Below are positions 1 through 8,670 of a stretch of DNA of 64,000 nt, piece by piece. A program made the translations under genes and the position numbers. A model generated the notes under the pieces. That model made no database searches, was not told where the DNA came from, and saw only the letters and a list, made by a program, of their open reading frames with translations. Within the stretch, counting starts at the first letter, position 1, and every line of letters starts with the position of its first letter. The DNA is taken from NCBI RefSeq assembly GCF_900659615.1, contig NZ_CAACUY010000017.1, positions 26,950 to 90,949 on the forward strand. Reading direction: 5' to 3'. The stretch is from Actinomadura fibrosa. GTDB lineage: Bacteria > Actinomycetota > Actinomycetes > Streptosporangiales > Streptosporangiaceae.

Positions 1-211
1 CATCGGCGTCGGCGACGACGCAGACGCCGACCACGTCGCTCGCCGCGCCGAGGTCGGCCGGAGTCGGCGCCACCGAGGCGGCGGTGTCCGCGAAGGGAGC
101 GGTCGACGCTGGACGCCGGGCCCAGATCGTCAGGTCGTGCCGCTCCTGCGCGATGCGGCGTGCCATCGGGCCGCCCTGGCTGCCGAGCCCGATGAAACCG
201 ACGCGCGTCAT
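1..211 (-). CDS. NAD(P)-dependent beta-hydroxyacid dehydrogenase, N-terminal part
   Basis: Only the first 70 codons are inside the window; the gene runs off the left edge. The protein begins MTRVGFIGLGSQGGPMARR, the glycine-rich dinucleotide-binding loop of the 3-hydroxyisobutyrate/6-phosphogluconate dehydrogenase superfamily (GxGxxGxPMA), and continues with a typical second strand ending in WARR, where the arginines may favour NADP. Members oxidise beta-hydroxyacids such as 3-hydroxyisobutyrate or tartronate semialdehyde. It lies 31 bp downstream of the frameshifted SDR on the same strand, so it is probably the distal gene of an SDR-SDR-dehydrogenase operon. The substrate cannot be deduced from this fragment. 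Confidence 0.8.
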   Translation of the reverse strand, partial: MTRVGFIGLGSQGGPMARRIAQERHDLTIWARRPASTAPFADTAASVAPTPADLGAASDVVGVCVVADAD

Positions 212-242
212 CGAGCGCCTCCCTTCGATGTGGTGCGCGGTC

Positions 243-1014
243 TCACAGCCGCATGACCCAGCCGCCGTCCACGCTGATCGTCTGGCCGTTGATCCAGTCG
301 CCGGCGGGGGAGGCGAGCAGGAGCAGGGTGCCGAGCAGGTCCTCGGCGGGCGCCTGCTTCTTGCCGGGGATGGCCGCCGCGAGCGCGGCGCGCGCGGGGT
401 GGTCGGCGGGCAGGCTCCGCATCCCGGGCTCGTTCTCCACCAGGCCGGGGGCGATGGCGTTCACGTTGATGCCGAGCGGTCCGAGCGAGCGGGCGAGGCC
501 GACGGTGACGCTGACGAGCGCGAGCTTGCTGATCCCGTAGATGCCGCCGCCCATGAAGGCCCCGGCGGACACCTGGTTGATGATCCGTCCGGCGCCGCGC
601 TCGACCATGGACGCCTTGGCCGCCCTCGCGCACAGGATGGCGCCCAGGACGTTGACCCGCATCACCCGGTCGAACCAGTCGGGCGGGAGGTCGAGGAGGT
701 CGCTGGGGGATCTCGGCCATGACGGCGGCGTTGTTGACGAGGATGTCGACGCCGCCGTGCGCGGCGACCGCGGACTCGACCATCGCGGCCGTCGACGCCC
801 GGTCGGTGATGTCGGCCTGCACGGCGGTGGCCTGGAGGCCGTCGGCGGCCAGGGCCGCGGCGGCCCGCTCGGAGCCGTCGCCGTCGAGGTCGGCCAGCAG
901 CACCGCCGCGCCGGCCTCGGCCAGCGCGCGGCCGTAGACCTGGCCGATGGCTCCGGCGCCGCCGGTGACGATGGCGACCTTGCCGTCCAGGCGCAGTCGG
1001 TCGAGTGTGCTCAT
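243..1014 (-). pseudogene. Short-chain dehydrogenase/reductase, frameshifted
   Basis: A classical SDR of about 257 residues split over two frames. The first frame, from ATG at 1014, carries the cofactor loop TGGAGAIG and the NNAA motif, then degenerates into an arginine/proline-rich shadow frame after the residues MAEIP. The second frame resumes with LLDLPPDWFDRVMRVN and has the active-site YGISK, the C-terminal NAIAPG and a normal end (DGGW). Deleting one base from the G5 run at 705-709 (C5 on the coding strand) restores one continuous SDR. The start overlaps the preceding SDR stop by 4 bp (ATGA). It is either a real frameshift mutation or a homopolymer sequencing error; every catalytic motif is otherwise intact, which favours a recent or artefactual event. 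Confidence 0.85.
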
Positions 1015-1796
1015 GGCGCTTCCTTGAGGAGATGGGACAGGTAGCCGTCGACGTCGGCTCCGTGCTCGCGGAGCTCGTCGGCGGCCTCGGGCGCGGTGAG
1101 GATGAGGAAACGGTCCGCGGCGACGCCGTCGGCGACGATCTCGCCGACGGTTCCGGCGTCGAGGACGGGGAAGCCCGGCCCGTGCGGCGGCGCCGGCTCG
1201 CCGTGGAAGGTGATCTGCTCGACGATGTTGGTGGCGACCCCGGCCGGGCACAGGCAGGAGACGCCGATGCCGCGCGGCCGCAGATACAGCGCGAGCGCCT
1301 CGGACAGCCCGACGACCGCGTGCTTGGTCGCCGTGTAGGGCAGGCGGTCGTATCCGTAGGGCAGCAGTCCCGCCGTCGAGGCGGTGTTGACCACGTGACC
1401 CCGGCCCCGCTCCAGCAGCAGGGGCAGGAAGACGAGGTTGCTGCGGACGATGCCCAGCAGGTTGACGTCGATGACGTGCTGCCACGTCTCGACGGGGATG
1501 GCCTCGACCGGGCCGACGGCGAGGACGCCGGCGTTGTTCATGACCAGGTCGACGCGGCCGTGCCGGTCGAGCGCCAGGTCGCGCACGGCCTCAAGGTCGC
1601 GGAGTTCGGTGACGTCGCAGGTCGCGCCGGTGCCGCGGGCTCCGAGCTCGGCGGCGACGGTGGCCGCGCGGTCGCCGTCGATGTCGGTGACCACGACGCG
1701 CGCTCCGCGTGCGGCGAAGGCGTGCGCGGCGGCGCGGCCGATGCCGCTGCCCGCTCCCGTGATGACCGCGACGGCGTCGTCCAGTTCGATGCTCAT
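1011..1796 (-). CDS. Short-chain dehydrogenase/reductase (SDR)
   Basis: A 261-residue classical SDR, full family length. Visible motifs are the NAD(P)-binding TGAGSGIG near residues 13-20, an acidic residue after the second strand (VVTDID, favouring NAD), NNAG, the catalytic serine region NTASTAG and YTATK carrying the catalytic Tyr and Lys. It would oxidise an alcohol or reduce a ketone in the cytoplasm; the substrate is unknown. Its stop overlaps the start of the next SDR by 4 bp, so both are translated from one mRNA, and a third dehydrogenase follows. It is transcribed divergently from the CMD-domain/TetR pair across a gap of about 220 bp. Confidence 0.88.
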   Translation of the reverse strand: MSIELDDAVAVITGAGSGIGRAAAHAFAARGARVVVTDIDGDRAATVAAELGARGTGATCDVTELRDLEAVRDLALDRHGRVDLVMNNAGVLAVGPVEAIPVETWQHVIDVNLLGIVRSNLVFLPLLLERGRGHVVNTASTAGLLPYGYDRLPYTATKHAVVGLSEALALYLRPRGIGVSCLCPAGVATNIVEQITFHGEPAPPHGPGFPVLDAGTVGEIVADGVAADRFLILTAPEAADELREHGADVDGYLSHLLKEAP

Positions 1797-2019
1797 AGGC
1801 GCTCACCACTTTCGAGGGGCCGGTTCGCGGTCCGGTCACGTGATGCGAGAGGTTCATTGCCTGTTCGGAGAACGTTCCTACCGGCAACGTTTCGCATCAC
1901 AACATGAGCCGACTCCGAAGTCAAGCGCCTTAATCTGATGACGACGGCTTGAAATGGGGAGTCATGCGACTTACAGTCGGGGCACTCGGATCACCTCCAG
2001 GGCCGCAGGGGAGAAGCGC
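1797..2019. other. Divergent intergenic region
   Basis: This gap separates the leftward SDR operon from the rightward CMD-domain/TetR pair and must hold both promoters. The only symmetry I noticed is GAACGTTC at 1870-1877; I could not recognise a specific operator. A Shine-Dalgarno-like AGGGGAG lies a few bases before the ATG at 2020. Confidence 0.4.
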
Positions 2020-2802
2020 ATGGGCGAAACGGTTCCCGAGCGGACGTATCGCGAGGTCATGACGTGTGCGGCGCCCCCGCCCGCGACGCCGCTCCAGGTT
2101 GCGGCCCGCGACTTCGTCTTCGGCGCGGTGTGGCCGCGCCCCGGGCTGAGCCGACGCGACCGCCGCTGGGTGACGCTGACCTGCGTCGGCGCGGCGGACG
2201 CGCCCGAGCCGATCGACGAGCACGTGTACGCGGCGCTCAACAGCGGGGACATCGGGCTGGAGGCGATGCTCGAATTCGTGCTCCATTTCGCCGTCTACTG
2301 CGGCTGGCCGAAGGCGTCGCACATCGAAGGCGTGGTCCGCCGGCAGTGGGCGAGAATCCAGCAAGAGCGCGGTGCGGAAAGCGGAGAGTTCCCTCTGCTG
2401 GACGACGCGACGCTCGGCCCCAGCGACTGGACTCAGCGGCTCAAGCGCGGAGTGCAGGAATTCGTCGACGTGAACCTCATTCCGGCACCGAGACCCGAGA
2501 CTCCCTACATCCATGCCGGCATCCTCAACTTCGTGTTCGGGCACGTCTGGCAGCGGCCCGGGCTCAGCCGCCGCGAGCGGCGCATCATCACCGTGGCCTG
2601 CGTCGCCATCGATGACTCGCCCATGCCGTTGCGGTCGCATGTCGGCGCGGCACTCGAATCGGGGGACGTCACCAAGGGCGAGATGGACGAGATCGTGCTC
2701 CAGTTCGCCGCCTACTACGGTTTCGCCAAGGCCGAGGCGCTGGGGAGTACCGCGGACGCGATATGGGCTCGCCGCGATGGCCGGTCGGCCGAGCCGGCAT
2801 GA
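2020..2802 (+). CDS. Carboxymuconolactone decarboxylase-like protein with two CMD domains
   Basis: A 260-residue protein made of two similar halves. Each has an AARDFVFGAVWPRPGLSRRDRR / ILNFVFGHVWQRPGLSRRERR block followed by TL/TVACV and a helix ending in FAxYxGxxKA. This is the carboxymuconolactone decarboxylase/AhpD fold, duplicated in one chain. The CxxC of AhpD-type peroxidase partners is absent, so a decarboxylase or lactone-acting role is likelier than a disulfide role, though the substrate is unknown. The start at 2020 is chosen for the upstream AGGGGAG. The stop overlaps the start of the downstream TetR gene by 4 bp (ATGA), so regulator and enzyme are co-translated. Confidence 0.8.
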   Translation: MGETVPERTYREVMTCAAPPPATPLQVAARDFVFGAVWPRPGLSRRDRRWVTLTCVGAADAPEPIDEHVYAALNSGDIGLEAMLEFVLHFAVYCGWPKASHIEGVVRRQWARIQQERGAESGEFPLLDDATLGPSDWTQRLKRGVQEFVDVNLIPAPRPETPYIHAGILNFVFGHVWQRPGLSRRERRIITVACVAIDDSPMPLRSHVGAALESGDVTKGEMDEIVLQFAAYYGFAKAEALGSTADAIWARRDGRSAEPA

Positions 2803-3473
2803 CCGCCATGTCCCTGCCTGCCCCGTCGAGCAAGGCGCAGATCATCCTCGCCGCCGAGCGCCTGTTCGCCCGGCACGGCATCGAGGGGGTGTCGCTCCGC
2901 CAGATCGGCGCCGAGGCGGGCAACGGCAACAAGTCCGCCGTGCAGTACCACTTCGGGACGAAGGACAGCCTGCTCCAGGCCATCTTCGAGTACCGGCTGC
3001 CGGGCCTCTACGAGCGCCGCAGGATACTCGTCGCGCAGCACCGGCCACACGACCTCCGGGCGTGGGTGCTGTGCTACGTGCTCCCGATCCTGGAGCAGGG
3101 GGAGCAGAAGGGCAGCCACTACCTGACCTTCGTCAACATGCTGCGGCACCATGGGCGCCGGGACGTCTTCGAGCGGCTCTCCGACGAGTTCAGGGCGTCG
3201 ACGCGCGAGTTCTACGAGCAGGTCGCGGCGCTGCTCCCGGACATTCCCGAGCCCCTGCGCGCGCACCGCATCAGCCAGGCGGTCGCCTTCGGCGTGGACT
3301 CCGCGTCGAACCGGGAGCACGCCCAGGTCGTCGGCTATCCGGTCCTGCCCTTCGCCGTGCACGTCGCGGATCTCCTGGACGGCCTGGTCGGGTTCCTCCA
3401 GGCCCCCGCGTCACCCGTCGCTCGCGCCGTCCTCGACGAGGCGTCCGAGGGGGACGGGCCGCCGCTCCTGTGA
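2799..3473 (+). CDS. TetR/AcrR-family transcriptional regulator
   Basis: A 224-residue regulator with an N-terminal TetR helix-turn-helix: AAERLFARHGIEGVSLRQIGAEAG, then the recognition-helix segment NKSAVQYHFGTKDSL. The C-terminal ligand-binding part is alpha-helical and shows no recognised signature. Translation is coupled to the CMD-domain protein through an ATGA overlap. A palindrome lies 32 bp after its stop, just before the next SDR, but that palindrome matches the sites beside two other TetR genes in the window, so it need not be the target of this protein. Confidence 0.85.
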   Translation: MTAMSLPAPSSKAQIILAAERLFARHGIEGVSLRQIGAEAGNGNKSAVQYHFGTKDSLLQAIFEYRLPGLYERRRILVAQHRPHDLRAWVLCYVLPILEQGEQKGSHYLTFVNMLRHHGRRDVFERLSDEFRASTREFYEQVAALLPDIPEPLRAHRISQAVAFGVDSASNREHAQVVGYPVLPFAVHVADLLDGLVGFLQAPASPVARAVLDEASEGDGPPLL

Positions 3474-3505
3474 CCGGTGGTGGCGGCGCTGGGTCGCCGC
3501 TATGC

Positions 3506-3521
3506 TGAACAAGTGTTCAAC
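3506..3521. promoter_or_regulatory. TetR-type operator upstream of SDR
   Basis: TGAACAAGTGTTCAAC contains perfect 6-bp inverted arms (TGAACA/TGTTCA) around AG. It is identical in 15 of 16 positions to the site at 17000-17015 beside the TetR gene at 17.1 kb. It lies about 85 bp before the SDR start at 3605, a normal repressor position. Confidence 0.6.
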
Positions 3522-3604
3522 GTGGTCGGCGAACCATGTGCGTCGGCCGGCGGCCTTCCGGAGCCGAGGCCGGGGCGGCTGCCGCCTGGGAAGAGGAGAG
3601 CCCT

Positions 3605-4411
3605 ATGCCCGTCCCTGACGTCTCCGCCAAGCCCCTGGCCGACCTGCTCTCCCTCCGGGGGCGCAGGGCCGTCGTGACCGGCGGGGGCCGCGGGCTGGGC
3701 AGGGCGATCGCCGCGCGGCTGGCCGAGGCGGGCGCCGACCTGGTGATCGGAGACATCGACGAGGGCTCCGCGGCCGCCGTGGCGGCGGACCTGGCGGGAC
3801 GGTACGGCGTGCGCGCGACCGGTGCCGCCATGGACGTCGCCGACGGCAAGTCCGTGGCCGCGGCGGCCGACCGCTCCGTCTCCGAACTCGGCGGGCTGGA
3901 GATCTGGGTCAACAACGCCGGTGTCTTCCCGAGCGTCCCCCTGCTGGAGATGAGCGAGGACGCATGGGACGAGGTGTTCGCCGTCAACGCCCGGGGTGTC
4001 TTCCTCGGCGCGCGCGAGGCCGCGCGGTGCATGGCCGGTGCGGGCGGTGTCATCGTCAACATCGTTTCGACCGCCGGGTTCCGGGGCAGCGCGCCGGGGC
4101 TGGCCGCCTACGTCGCGTCCAAGCACGCCGCGCGCGGCCTCACCCGGGAGCTGGCCCTGGAGCTCGCGCCGTCGGGGATCCGCGTGCTCGGCGTGGCGCC
4201 GACGTACGTGCCCACGGAGGGGAACAGGCTCGCCGCCGCGGCCGCTGGCTTCGACCTCGACGACCTCCCGACCGACCTGATGGCGACCGGTCCGATCGGG
4301 CGCGGCGGCGTCCCGGACGATATCGCCCGGGTGGTGCTGTTCTGCGCCTCCGACCTGTCGGCCTTCATGACCGGCAGCACCCTGCTGGCCGACGGCGGCG
4401 ACACCGCCTGA
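3605..4411 (+). CDS. Short-chain dehydrogenase/reductase (SDR)
   Basis: A 268-residue classical SDR. It has the cofactor loop TGGGRGLG, an acidic cofactor discriminator (IGDID, favouring NAD), NNAG, a serine in NIVSTAG, the catalytic AYVASK tyrosine and lysine, and a C-terminal LADGG. The start at 3605 follows a clear AGAGGAGAG ribosome-binding site; an upstream in-frame ATG at 3536 has none. The gene is monocistronic: it follows the palindrome at 3506 and converges on the TetR gene ending at 4439. The substrate is unknown. The shared operator suggests co-regulation with the P450 system at 15.5-17 kb. Confidence 0.87.
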   Translation: MPVPDVSAKPLADLLSLRGRRAVVTGGGRGLGRAIAARLAEAGADLVIGDIDEGSAAAVAADLAGRYGVRATGAAMDVADGKSVAAAADRSVSELGGLEIWVNNAGVFPSVPLLEMSEDAWDEVFAVNARGVFLGAREAARCMAGAGGVIVNIVSTAGFRGSAPGLAAYVASKHAARGLTRELALELAPSGIRVLGVAPTYVPTEGNRLAAAAAGFDLDDLPTDLMATGPIGRGGVPDDIARVVLFCASDLSAFMTGSTLLADGGDTA

Positions 4412-4438
4412 CCATGCCCGCACACGCTCGTGGGCCGC

Positions 4439-5023
4439 CTAGGACGCGGAGGGGGCCTGCTCGATCCGGTCCAGGTACTCGTCTATCAGGGCCAGGACGT
4501 CGGTGTGCCCCACGGTCAGTCCCATGGCGTCCTCCATGACGATCGCGCGCGAGACCGTCGATATCAGGACCGTGATCGCCAATGGGGGAAGGTCGATTCC
4601 CCGGGCCCTCAGATATTCGCTGACGGCCTTCCGCTGGATTTCGCGCGCCTTCTCCGCATAGGCGATGACCTCGGCGCGGATCGCCTTGCGGTGATTCGAC
4701 AGCGCGATGAACTCGGTGTTCAGCGCCGCTCCGGCCGGATGGCTGTTGTACTCCCACAGGGAACGGAGCAGCCGCTCGCCGCCCAGCGCCTTCTCCTGCG
4801 CCTTGAGCTCCTGCTCGGAGCGCCTGCGCAGCATGGCCACGAAGAGGTCGTCCAGGGTCTTGAAGTAGTACAGGACCAGGGCGGGCGCCACGTCGGCCTC
4901 CCGCGCGACACGGCGAATGCCCACGGCGGCGTAGCCCTCTTCGAGCATCAGTCGCTCGGCGATGTCCAGCAGCAGTGCCCGCGTCTTCGAGCTCTCCGTT
5001 CCCATGCGGCGTGGTGCGGCCAT
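4439..5023 (-). CDS. TetR-family regulator (paralogue of the TetR at 17.1 kb)
   Basis: A 194-residue TetR regulator. The DNA-binding domain reads LLDIAERLMLEEGYAAVGIRRVAREADV followed by PALVLYYFKTLDDLF. It is strikingly close to the regulator at 17052-17645 (LLDIAERLMLDEGYAAVGIRRVAREAGV, PLVLYYFTTLDELY), and the similarity continues through ALSNHRKxIRAE and a C-terminal AMGLTVGH. Because the recognition helices nearly match, the two should read similar DNA, and related motifs do lie in front of both genes. It converges with the upstream SDR and diverges from the secreted propeller gene. The ligand is unknown. Confidence 0.87.
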   Translation of the reverse strand: MAAPRRMGTESSKTRALLLDIAERLMLEEGYAAVGIRRVAREADVAPALVLYYFKTLDDLFVAMLRRRSEQELKAQEKALGGERLLRSLWEYNSHPAGAALNTEFIALSNHRKAIRAEVIAYAEKAREIQRKAVSEYLRARGIDLPPLAITVLISTVSRAIVMEDAMGLTVGHTDVLALIDEYLDRIEQAPSAS

Positions 5024-5059
5024 TCCGGTCTCTCTCCTTGACGCCTGCGAGGCAAGCTG

Positions 5060-5075
5060 TTAAACAGTCGTTAAG
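5060..5075. promoter_or_regulatory. TetR-type operator upstream of the TetR gene
   Basis: TTAAACAGTCGTTAAG lies 37-52 bp upstream of the TetR start at 5023. It matches the complement of the left site at 17 kb (TTGAACAGTCGTTAAAC) at all but one or two positions over the core AACAGTCGTTAA. This fits autoregulation and possible control of the divergent secreted-protein gene. Confidence 0.55.
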
Positions 5076-5286
5076 TGCAAAGTCTGATCGGCGTGCGGCG
5101 GCGGGAAATGCGTGCTGCCGTCGCTGTGCTCCCGTCGCCCCCCGGACGGTTCGCGAACTGATTATCCGCCTCCTGGCCCCCTGCTCCGGTCACCGTCCGC
5201 TGTCGGCCGAACCCATGGTGACCGGCGCGGAGGCGCCCTCCTGGAGGAGGCCGCGTGCAGAGCGGCAACGCCTGGAAGGGACAGCT

Positions 5287-7281
5287 GTGGTGATCCAACG
5301 CCTTGCCGGCCGCAACGGACACTGGCCACGCCGCTGCGCGGCCGCGACGCTGGCCACCGTACTGGGTGCGGGGACTGCCTGGTGGTCGCCCGCGTCCCTA
5401 GCGGCGATCACGCCGGACGCGCAGGTCGCTGCGCCCGGCTTCCCGCCGGGGCGCATCTGGCCGCCCGCTCCCAGACCCGAACCCGTCAAGGTCGGCGAGC
5501 TGCCCCTCCCACCGGTCGCGCCGAGTACGGCGGCGGGCTCGTGCACCCGTTCGGTCAATCCTCGTGGGACGGGATGCATCGGCGTCTCCACCGGGCTCCA
5601 GTCGGGCGGATTCCTCCCCGACGGGGACCATGTCACCGCCACCGTCGCCTTCACCGGAGCGCCCGCCGCTCCGGACCCCGCGAGCGTCTACACCGGCCAG
5701 CAGCTGATCATCGTCAAGACCGACGGCGGCGCCTTCCCCGGCGGCGATCCCTGGAAGTGCGTGACCTGCGGTGTTCCGGACGCCAACGCCGCCGGACGCT
5801 CGGCCGCGCTCGACTACCCCCAGCCGTTCGCCGATGGGAAGCGCGTGCTCGCCGGGACCAACGTCATCGACTGCTCGCCCTACCGCCTCACCGACCGGGC
5901 GTGCACGCCCGGCCGCGTCCACATCCATCCGATTCGCTGGAACACCGCCGCCGACGGCTCCGGTCCAGGCGGCGACATCCGGGAGCTGCGCCTGCACCCC
6001 GACAACGAGCATCTCGGGTTCAACAGCTTCACCTACGCCAACGGCAAGCTCGGCCAGTTCGGCTACCTCGGCAGGCTCAGGTTCGATCCGGCGCCGAAGA
6101 CCGGTTCCCCGCGGGTGCCGCGCTACGACCTGGAGAAGGTCACGCGCCTGTTCGACCCGGACCCGCGAGCGCAGCCGATCAGCGCCGACCCCCGGCGTCC
6201 GGGCGAGCTGCGCGTCAACGCCAAGGCGATCTCGGTCGGCGAACTTCGGGGCTTCACCAAGGACGGCAGGGAGGTCATCTACATCGGGCACCCGGCCGAG
6301 TCGTCCAACATCGACGTGTTCGCGGCGGACCTGCAGACCGGCAGGGTCCGGCGCCTGACCAGCAACCCCGAGTACACCGACCCGGTCGACAGCTCGCCCG
6401 ACGACAGGTGGACGGTCGTCATGGACACCCGTGGCACCGACCGGCAGATGTTCCTGGCCGGCATGCGGGACGTCCCGCCGATCACCGACCTGATCACCTC
6501 CAGCGCCGTGTCGTCCACCCGCAACAACGGCGCGCGGCGGTTCTTCCAGCCCTACCTCATCGACCGGTACGGCGACCGCGGCTCCTACCAGGGGCAGCGG
6601 CTCAACGCCGCCGGGAACGGCGGGCCGGGCGCGGTCAACGACCCCAACTGGAACGGGATGGCCGACCCGCGCTGGTCGCCCGACGGCACCGCCGTCGCCT
6701 ACTGGCAGGCCCTCGCCGTGCCGCCCGCGTGCGGCGGCGCCAACCCGCTGCCGTGCGAGACCTCGACCGAACCCGGCGGGCGCACGGCCCGCATGATGAT
6801 CGCCCGGCTGACCGGCCGCGTACCGCTCCGGCCGCGCCGCGTCGCGCCGATCTCCGACACCGTGCCCTGGGGAACCCCGTACGTCCCCGGCACTCCGGTC
6901 CCTGACCGCCCCTATCCGCGGCAGGGCACCTACACCCTGCGCGGTAAGGCCTTCGGGTCGGCGAAGGTCACCATCACCGAGAACCCGGCCCGCACCGCGA
7001 TCAGCACCATCGCCGTCCGCTACACCCGCTACTCCGACGACGCGGTCCACGTCCTCAACGGCACCGAGAGCGTCACGTCGACCAACGCGGGGCCCACGCT
7101 GAACAAGCTCGACTGGTATTCCGACCTGGTTCAGACGGGCACCGGGCGCGCGACCAAGAAGACCAGCCCGGACGGGTTCCACCTGACGATCGATGTCCTG
7201 ACGAACATCTTCCAGGCGACCCGCGCGCTGACCACCACCGTCAACGGCCACGTCTACGAGCAGCCCGCCAACGGAACCTGA
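5287..7281 (+). CDS. Secreted beta-propeller protein, saponin-hydrolase-like
   Basis: About 664 residues. The start at GTG 5287 (or 5290) follows GGAAGGGA; an ATG at 5215 in the same frame is possible. The N-terminus looks like a signal peptide: basic RNGHWPRR, then a hydrophobic AAATLATVLGAGTAWW stretch and an Ala-x-Ala-type end. The mature part has PD40/TolB-like blades such as LTSNPEYTDPVDSSPDDRW and ADPRWSPDGTAVAYW, and paired cysteines (CTRS...TGCIG, CVTC) consistent with an exported fold. Overall it resembles actinobacterial proteins often annotated as saponin hydrolase, but I cannot identify catalytic residues. It stands alone, divergent from the TetR gene. Confidence 0.6.
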   Translation: MVIQRLAGRNGHWPRRCAAATLATVLGAGTAWWSPASLAAITPDAQVAAPGFPPGRIWPPAPRPEPVKVGELPLPPVAPSTAAGSCTRSVNPRGTGCIGVSTGLQSGGFLPDGDHVTATVAFTGAPAAPDPASVYTGQQLIIVKTDGGAFPGGDPWKCVTCGVPDANAAGRSAALDYPQPFADGKRVLAGTNVIDCSPYRLTDRACTPGRVHIHPIRWNTAADGSGPGGDIRELRLHPDNEHLGFNSFTYANGKLGQFGYLGRLRFDPAPKTGSPRVPRYDLEKVTRLFDPDPRAQPISADPRRPGELRVNAKAISVGELRGFTKDGREVIYIGHPAESSNIDVFAADLQTGRVRRLTSNPEYTDPVDSSPDDRWTVVMDTRGTDRQMFLAGMRDVPPITDLITSSAVSSTRNNGARRFFQPYLIDRYGDRGSYQGQRLNAAGNGGPGAVNDPNWNGMADPRWSPDGTAVAYWQALAVPPACGGANPLPCETSTEPGGRTARMMIARLTGRVPLRPRRVAPISDTVPWGTPYVPGTPVPDRPYPRQGTYTLRGKAFGSAKVTITENPARTAISTIAVRYTRYSDDAVHVLNGTESVTSTNAGPTLNKLDWYSDLVQTGTGRATKKTSPDGFHLTIDVLTNIFQATRALTTTVNGHVYEQPANGT

Positions 7282-7314
7282 CACAGGTGGCCGTCGCTCC
7301 GGGCCTTGCGCCGG

Positions 7315-8670
7315 TCACATGATCTGTTCAGCTTGTGTGGTGACGGCTTCGATCAGAGCGGTGTCGTGTCCCAGCCGGACGTCGAGGGCGGTCAAGGCCG
7401 AGCGCGCACCGTCCGCGAGGGTGCCGGTGGTCGATGGGGCCGCGGTGTCCTGCACCGGGGCGCCCGCGCCGCGCAGCTGCAGCAGCCAGGCGGCGACCAA
7501 GCGGACGCCACCGGACGGCATGGCACCGCGCTCCCGCTCGGCGAGCAGCACCGGGACGACCCGCACGGGCAGCTTCTGGGAGCCGTCCTCGGCGATCTTG
7601 GCGAGGGTGTGGCGGATCCGCGGGTTGGAGAACCGTTCGAGCAGCGCGGCCCGGTAGTCCGCCAGCTCCCGGCCGGGAAGGCCGAGGTGTGCGCCGGCCT
7701 CCTGCCACCACTCCTCAAGCCAGGCGCGGCACAGCGGGTCCGCCACCGCTTCGGCGACGGTGCCGTGCCCGCGCAGCGGTCCGGCGTAGGCGAGAAGCGA
7801 GTGGCCGCCGTTCAGCAGCCACAGTTTGCGGTGCTCGTGGGACGCGATGTCGGTGACGAACCGGGCGCCCGCGTCCTCCCAGGCGGGGCGTCCGGCGGGG
7901 AAGGTCCCGCTGAGCACCCATTCGGTGTACGGCTCGGTGACCACCGGTGCGGTGTCGGCCCAGCCCGTGGCGGCCGCCACGGCGGCGGCGTCCTCGGGCG
8001 CCGAATAGGGGGTGATACGGTCGACCATGGTGGTGACGTAGGAGGCGTGGGCGGCGGCCGTCCGCCATGGGCCGCCGCCGAGCGCATCGGCCAGCTCGGC
8101 GAGTACGTCCGCCGTCAATGGGCCGTTGCCCGGCAGGTTGTCGCAGGGCACGATCGCCACCGGGCCGAGGCCCGACCGCTGCCGCGCCGCCAGACCGGCC
8201 AGGACCCTCGCGGCCATGGTCCCGACCGGAGCCGTGGCGTCGGCGCGCAGCGCTTCGAGGTCGGCACAGACCTGCGGCAGCGCGGTGTCGAGATGCCCGC
8301 CGGAGCCGCGGGTGTAGCCGGCCTCCGTGACGGTCAGCGTGACCACGGCCAGCTCGGGACGCCGCCAGTGGGCCAGCCAGGCGGCGTGGTCGCTCCCGGG
8401 ATGCGCCGCCGCGAGCGAACCGACCACCTCGAAGTGATCGTCCGCGGGACCCCGCGTGACCACGGTGTAGAGCCCGTCCTGGGCGGCGAGCCGCGCGGCG
8501 AGCGCGGTGCTGCGGCCGGAGAAGGCGGCGATGCCCCAGTCGGCGGCGTCCGGCGCGTGCTCGGTGTACCAGGCCTGGTGGGCTCGGAAGAAGCCGCCCA
8601 GCCCGAGGTGGAGGATGCGCACCGCCGCCGCCGGACGGCCGAGCGCCGCGCGGGTGAGGGGCCGCGTCAC
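7315..8670 (-). CDS. uxuB: Mannitol dehydrogenase-family uronate reductase (fructuronate/tagaturonate reductase)
   Basis: A 451-residue long-chain polyol dehydrogenase. It has an N-terminal NAD-binding segment ILHLGLGGFFRAHQAWYTE and the family active-site pattern K-x4-N-x2-H in HRKLWLLNGGHS, where the lysine is the general base. Paired with glucuronate isomerase, the most likely reaction is NADH reduction of D-fructuronate to D-mannonate (UxuB), and perhaps of tagaturonate to altronate. The GTG start overlaps the uxaC stop by 4 bp, so the two are one operon. No mannonate dehydratase (UxuA) is in the window; the LarA-family enzyme divergent from this operon may take over mannonate. Other polyol substrates remain possible. 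Confidence 0.8.
   Translation of the reverse strand: MTRPLTRAALGRPAAAVRILHLGLGGFFRAHQAWYTEHAPDAADWGIAAFSGRSTALAARLAAQDGLYTVVTRGPADDHFEVVGSLAAAHPGSDHAAWLAHWRRPELAVVTLTVTEAGYTRGSGGHLDTALPQVCADLEALRADATAPVGTMAARVLAGLAARQRSGLGPVAIVPCDNLPGNGPLTADVLAELADALGGGPWRTAAAHASYVTTMVDRITPYSAPEDAAAVAAATGWADTAPVVTEPYTEWVLSGTFPAGRPAWEDAGARFVTDIASHEHRKLWLLNGGHSLLAYAGPLRGHGTVAEAVADPLCRAWLEEWWQEAGAHLGLPGRELADYRAALLERFSNPRIRHTLAKIAEDGSQKLPVRVVPVLLAERERGAMPSGGVRLVAAWLLQLRGAGAPVQDTAAPSTTGTLADGARSALTALDVRLGHDTALIEAVTTQAEQIM

Noticed and set aside
5398..7284. 628-codon open frame on the minus strand opposite the secreted propeller gene
   Set aside because: It is the antisense shadow of a GC-rich gene: low complexity, no motif, no ribosome-binding site, while the plus-strand product has a signal peptide and clear propeller repeats.
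7282..7314. Terminator between the propeller gene and the uronate reductase gene
   Set aside because: The short convergent gap has no convincing stem-loop.
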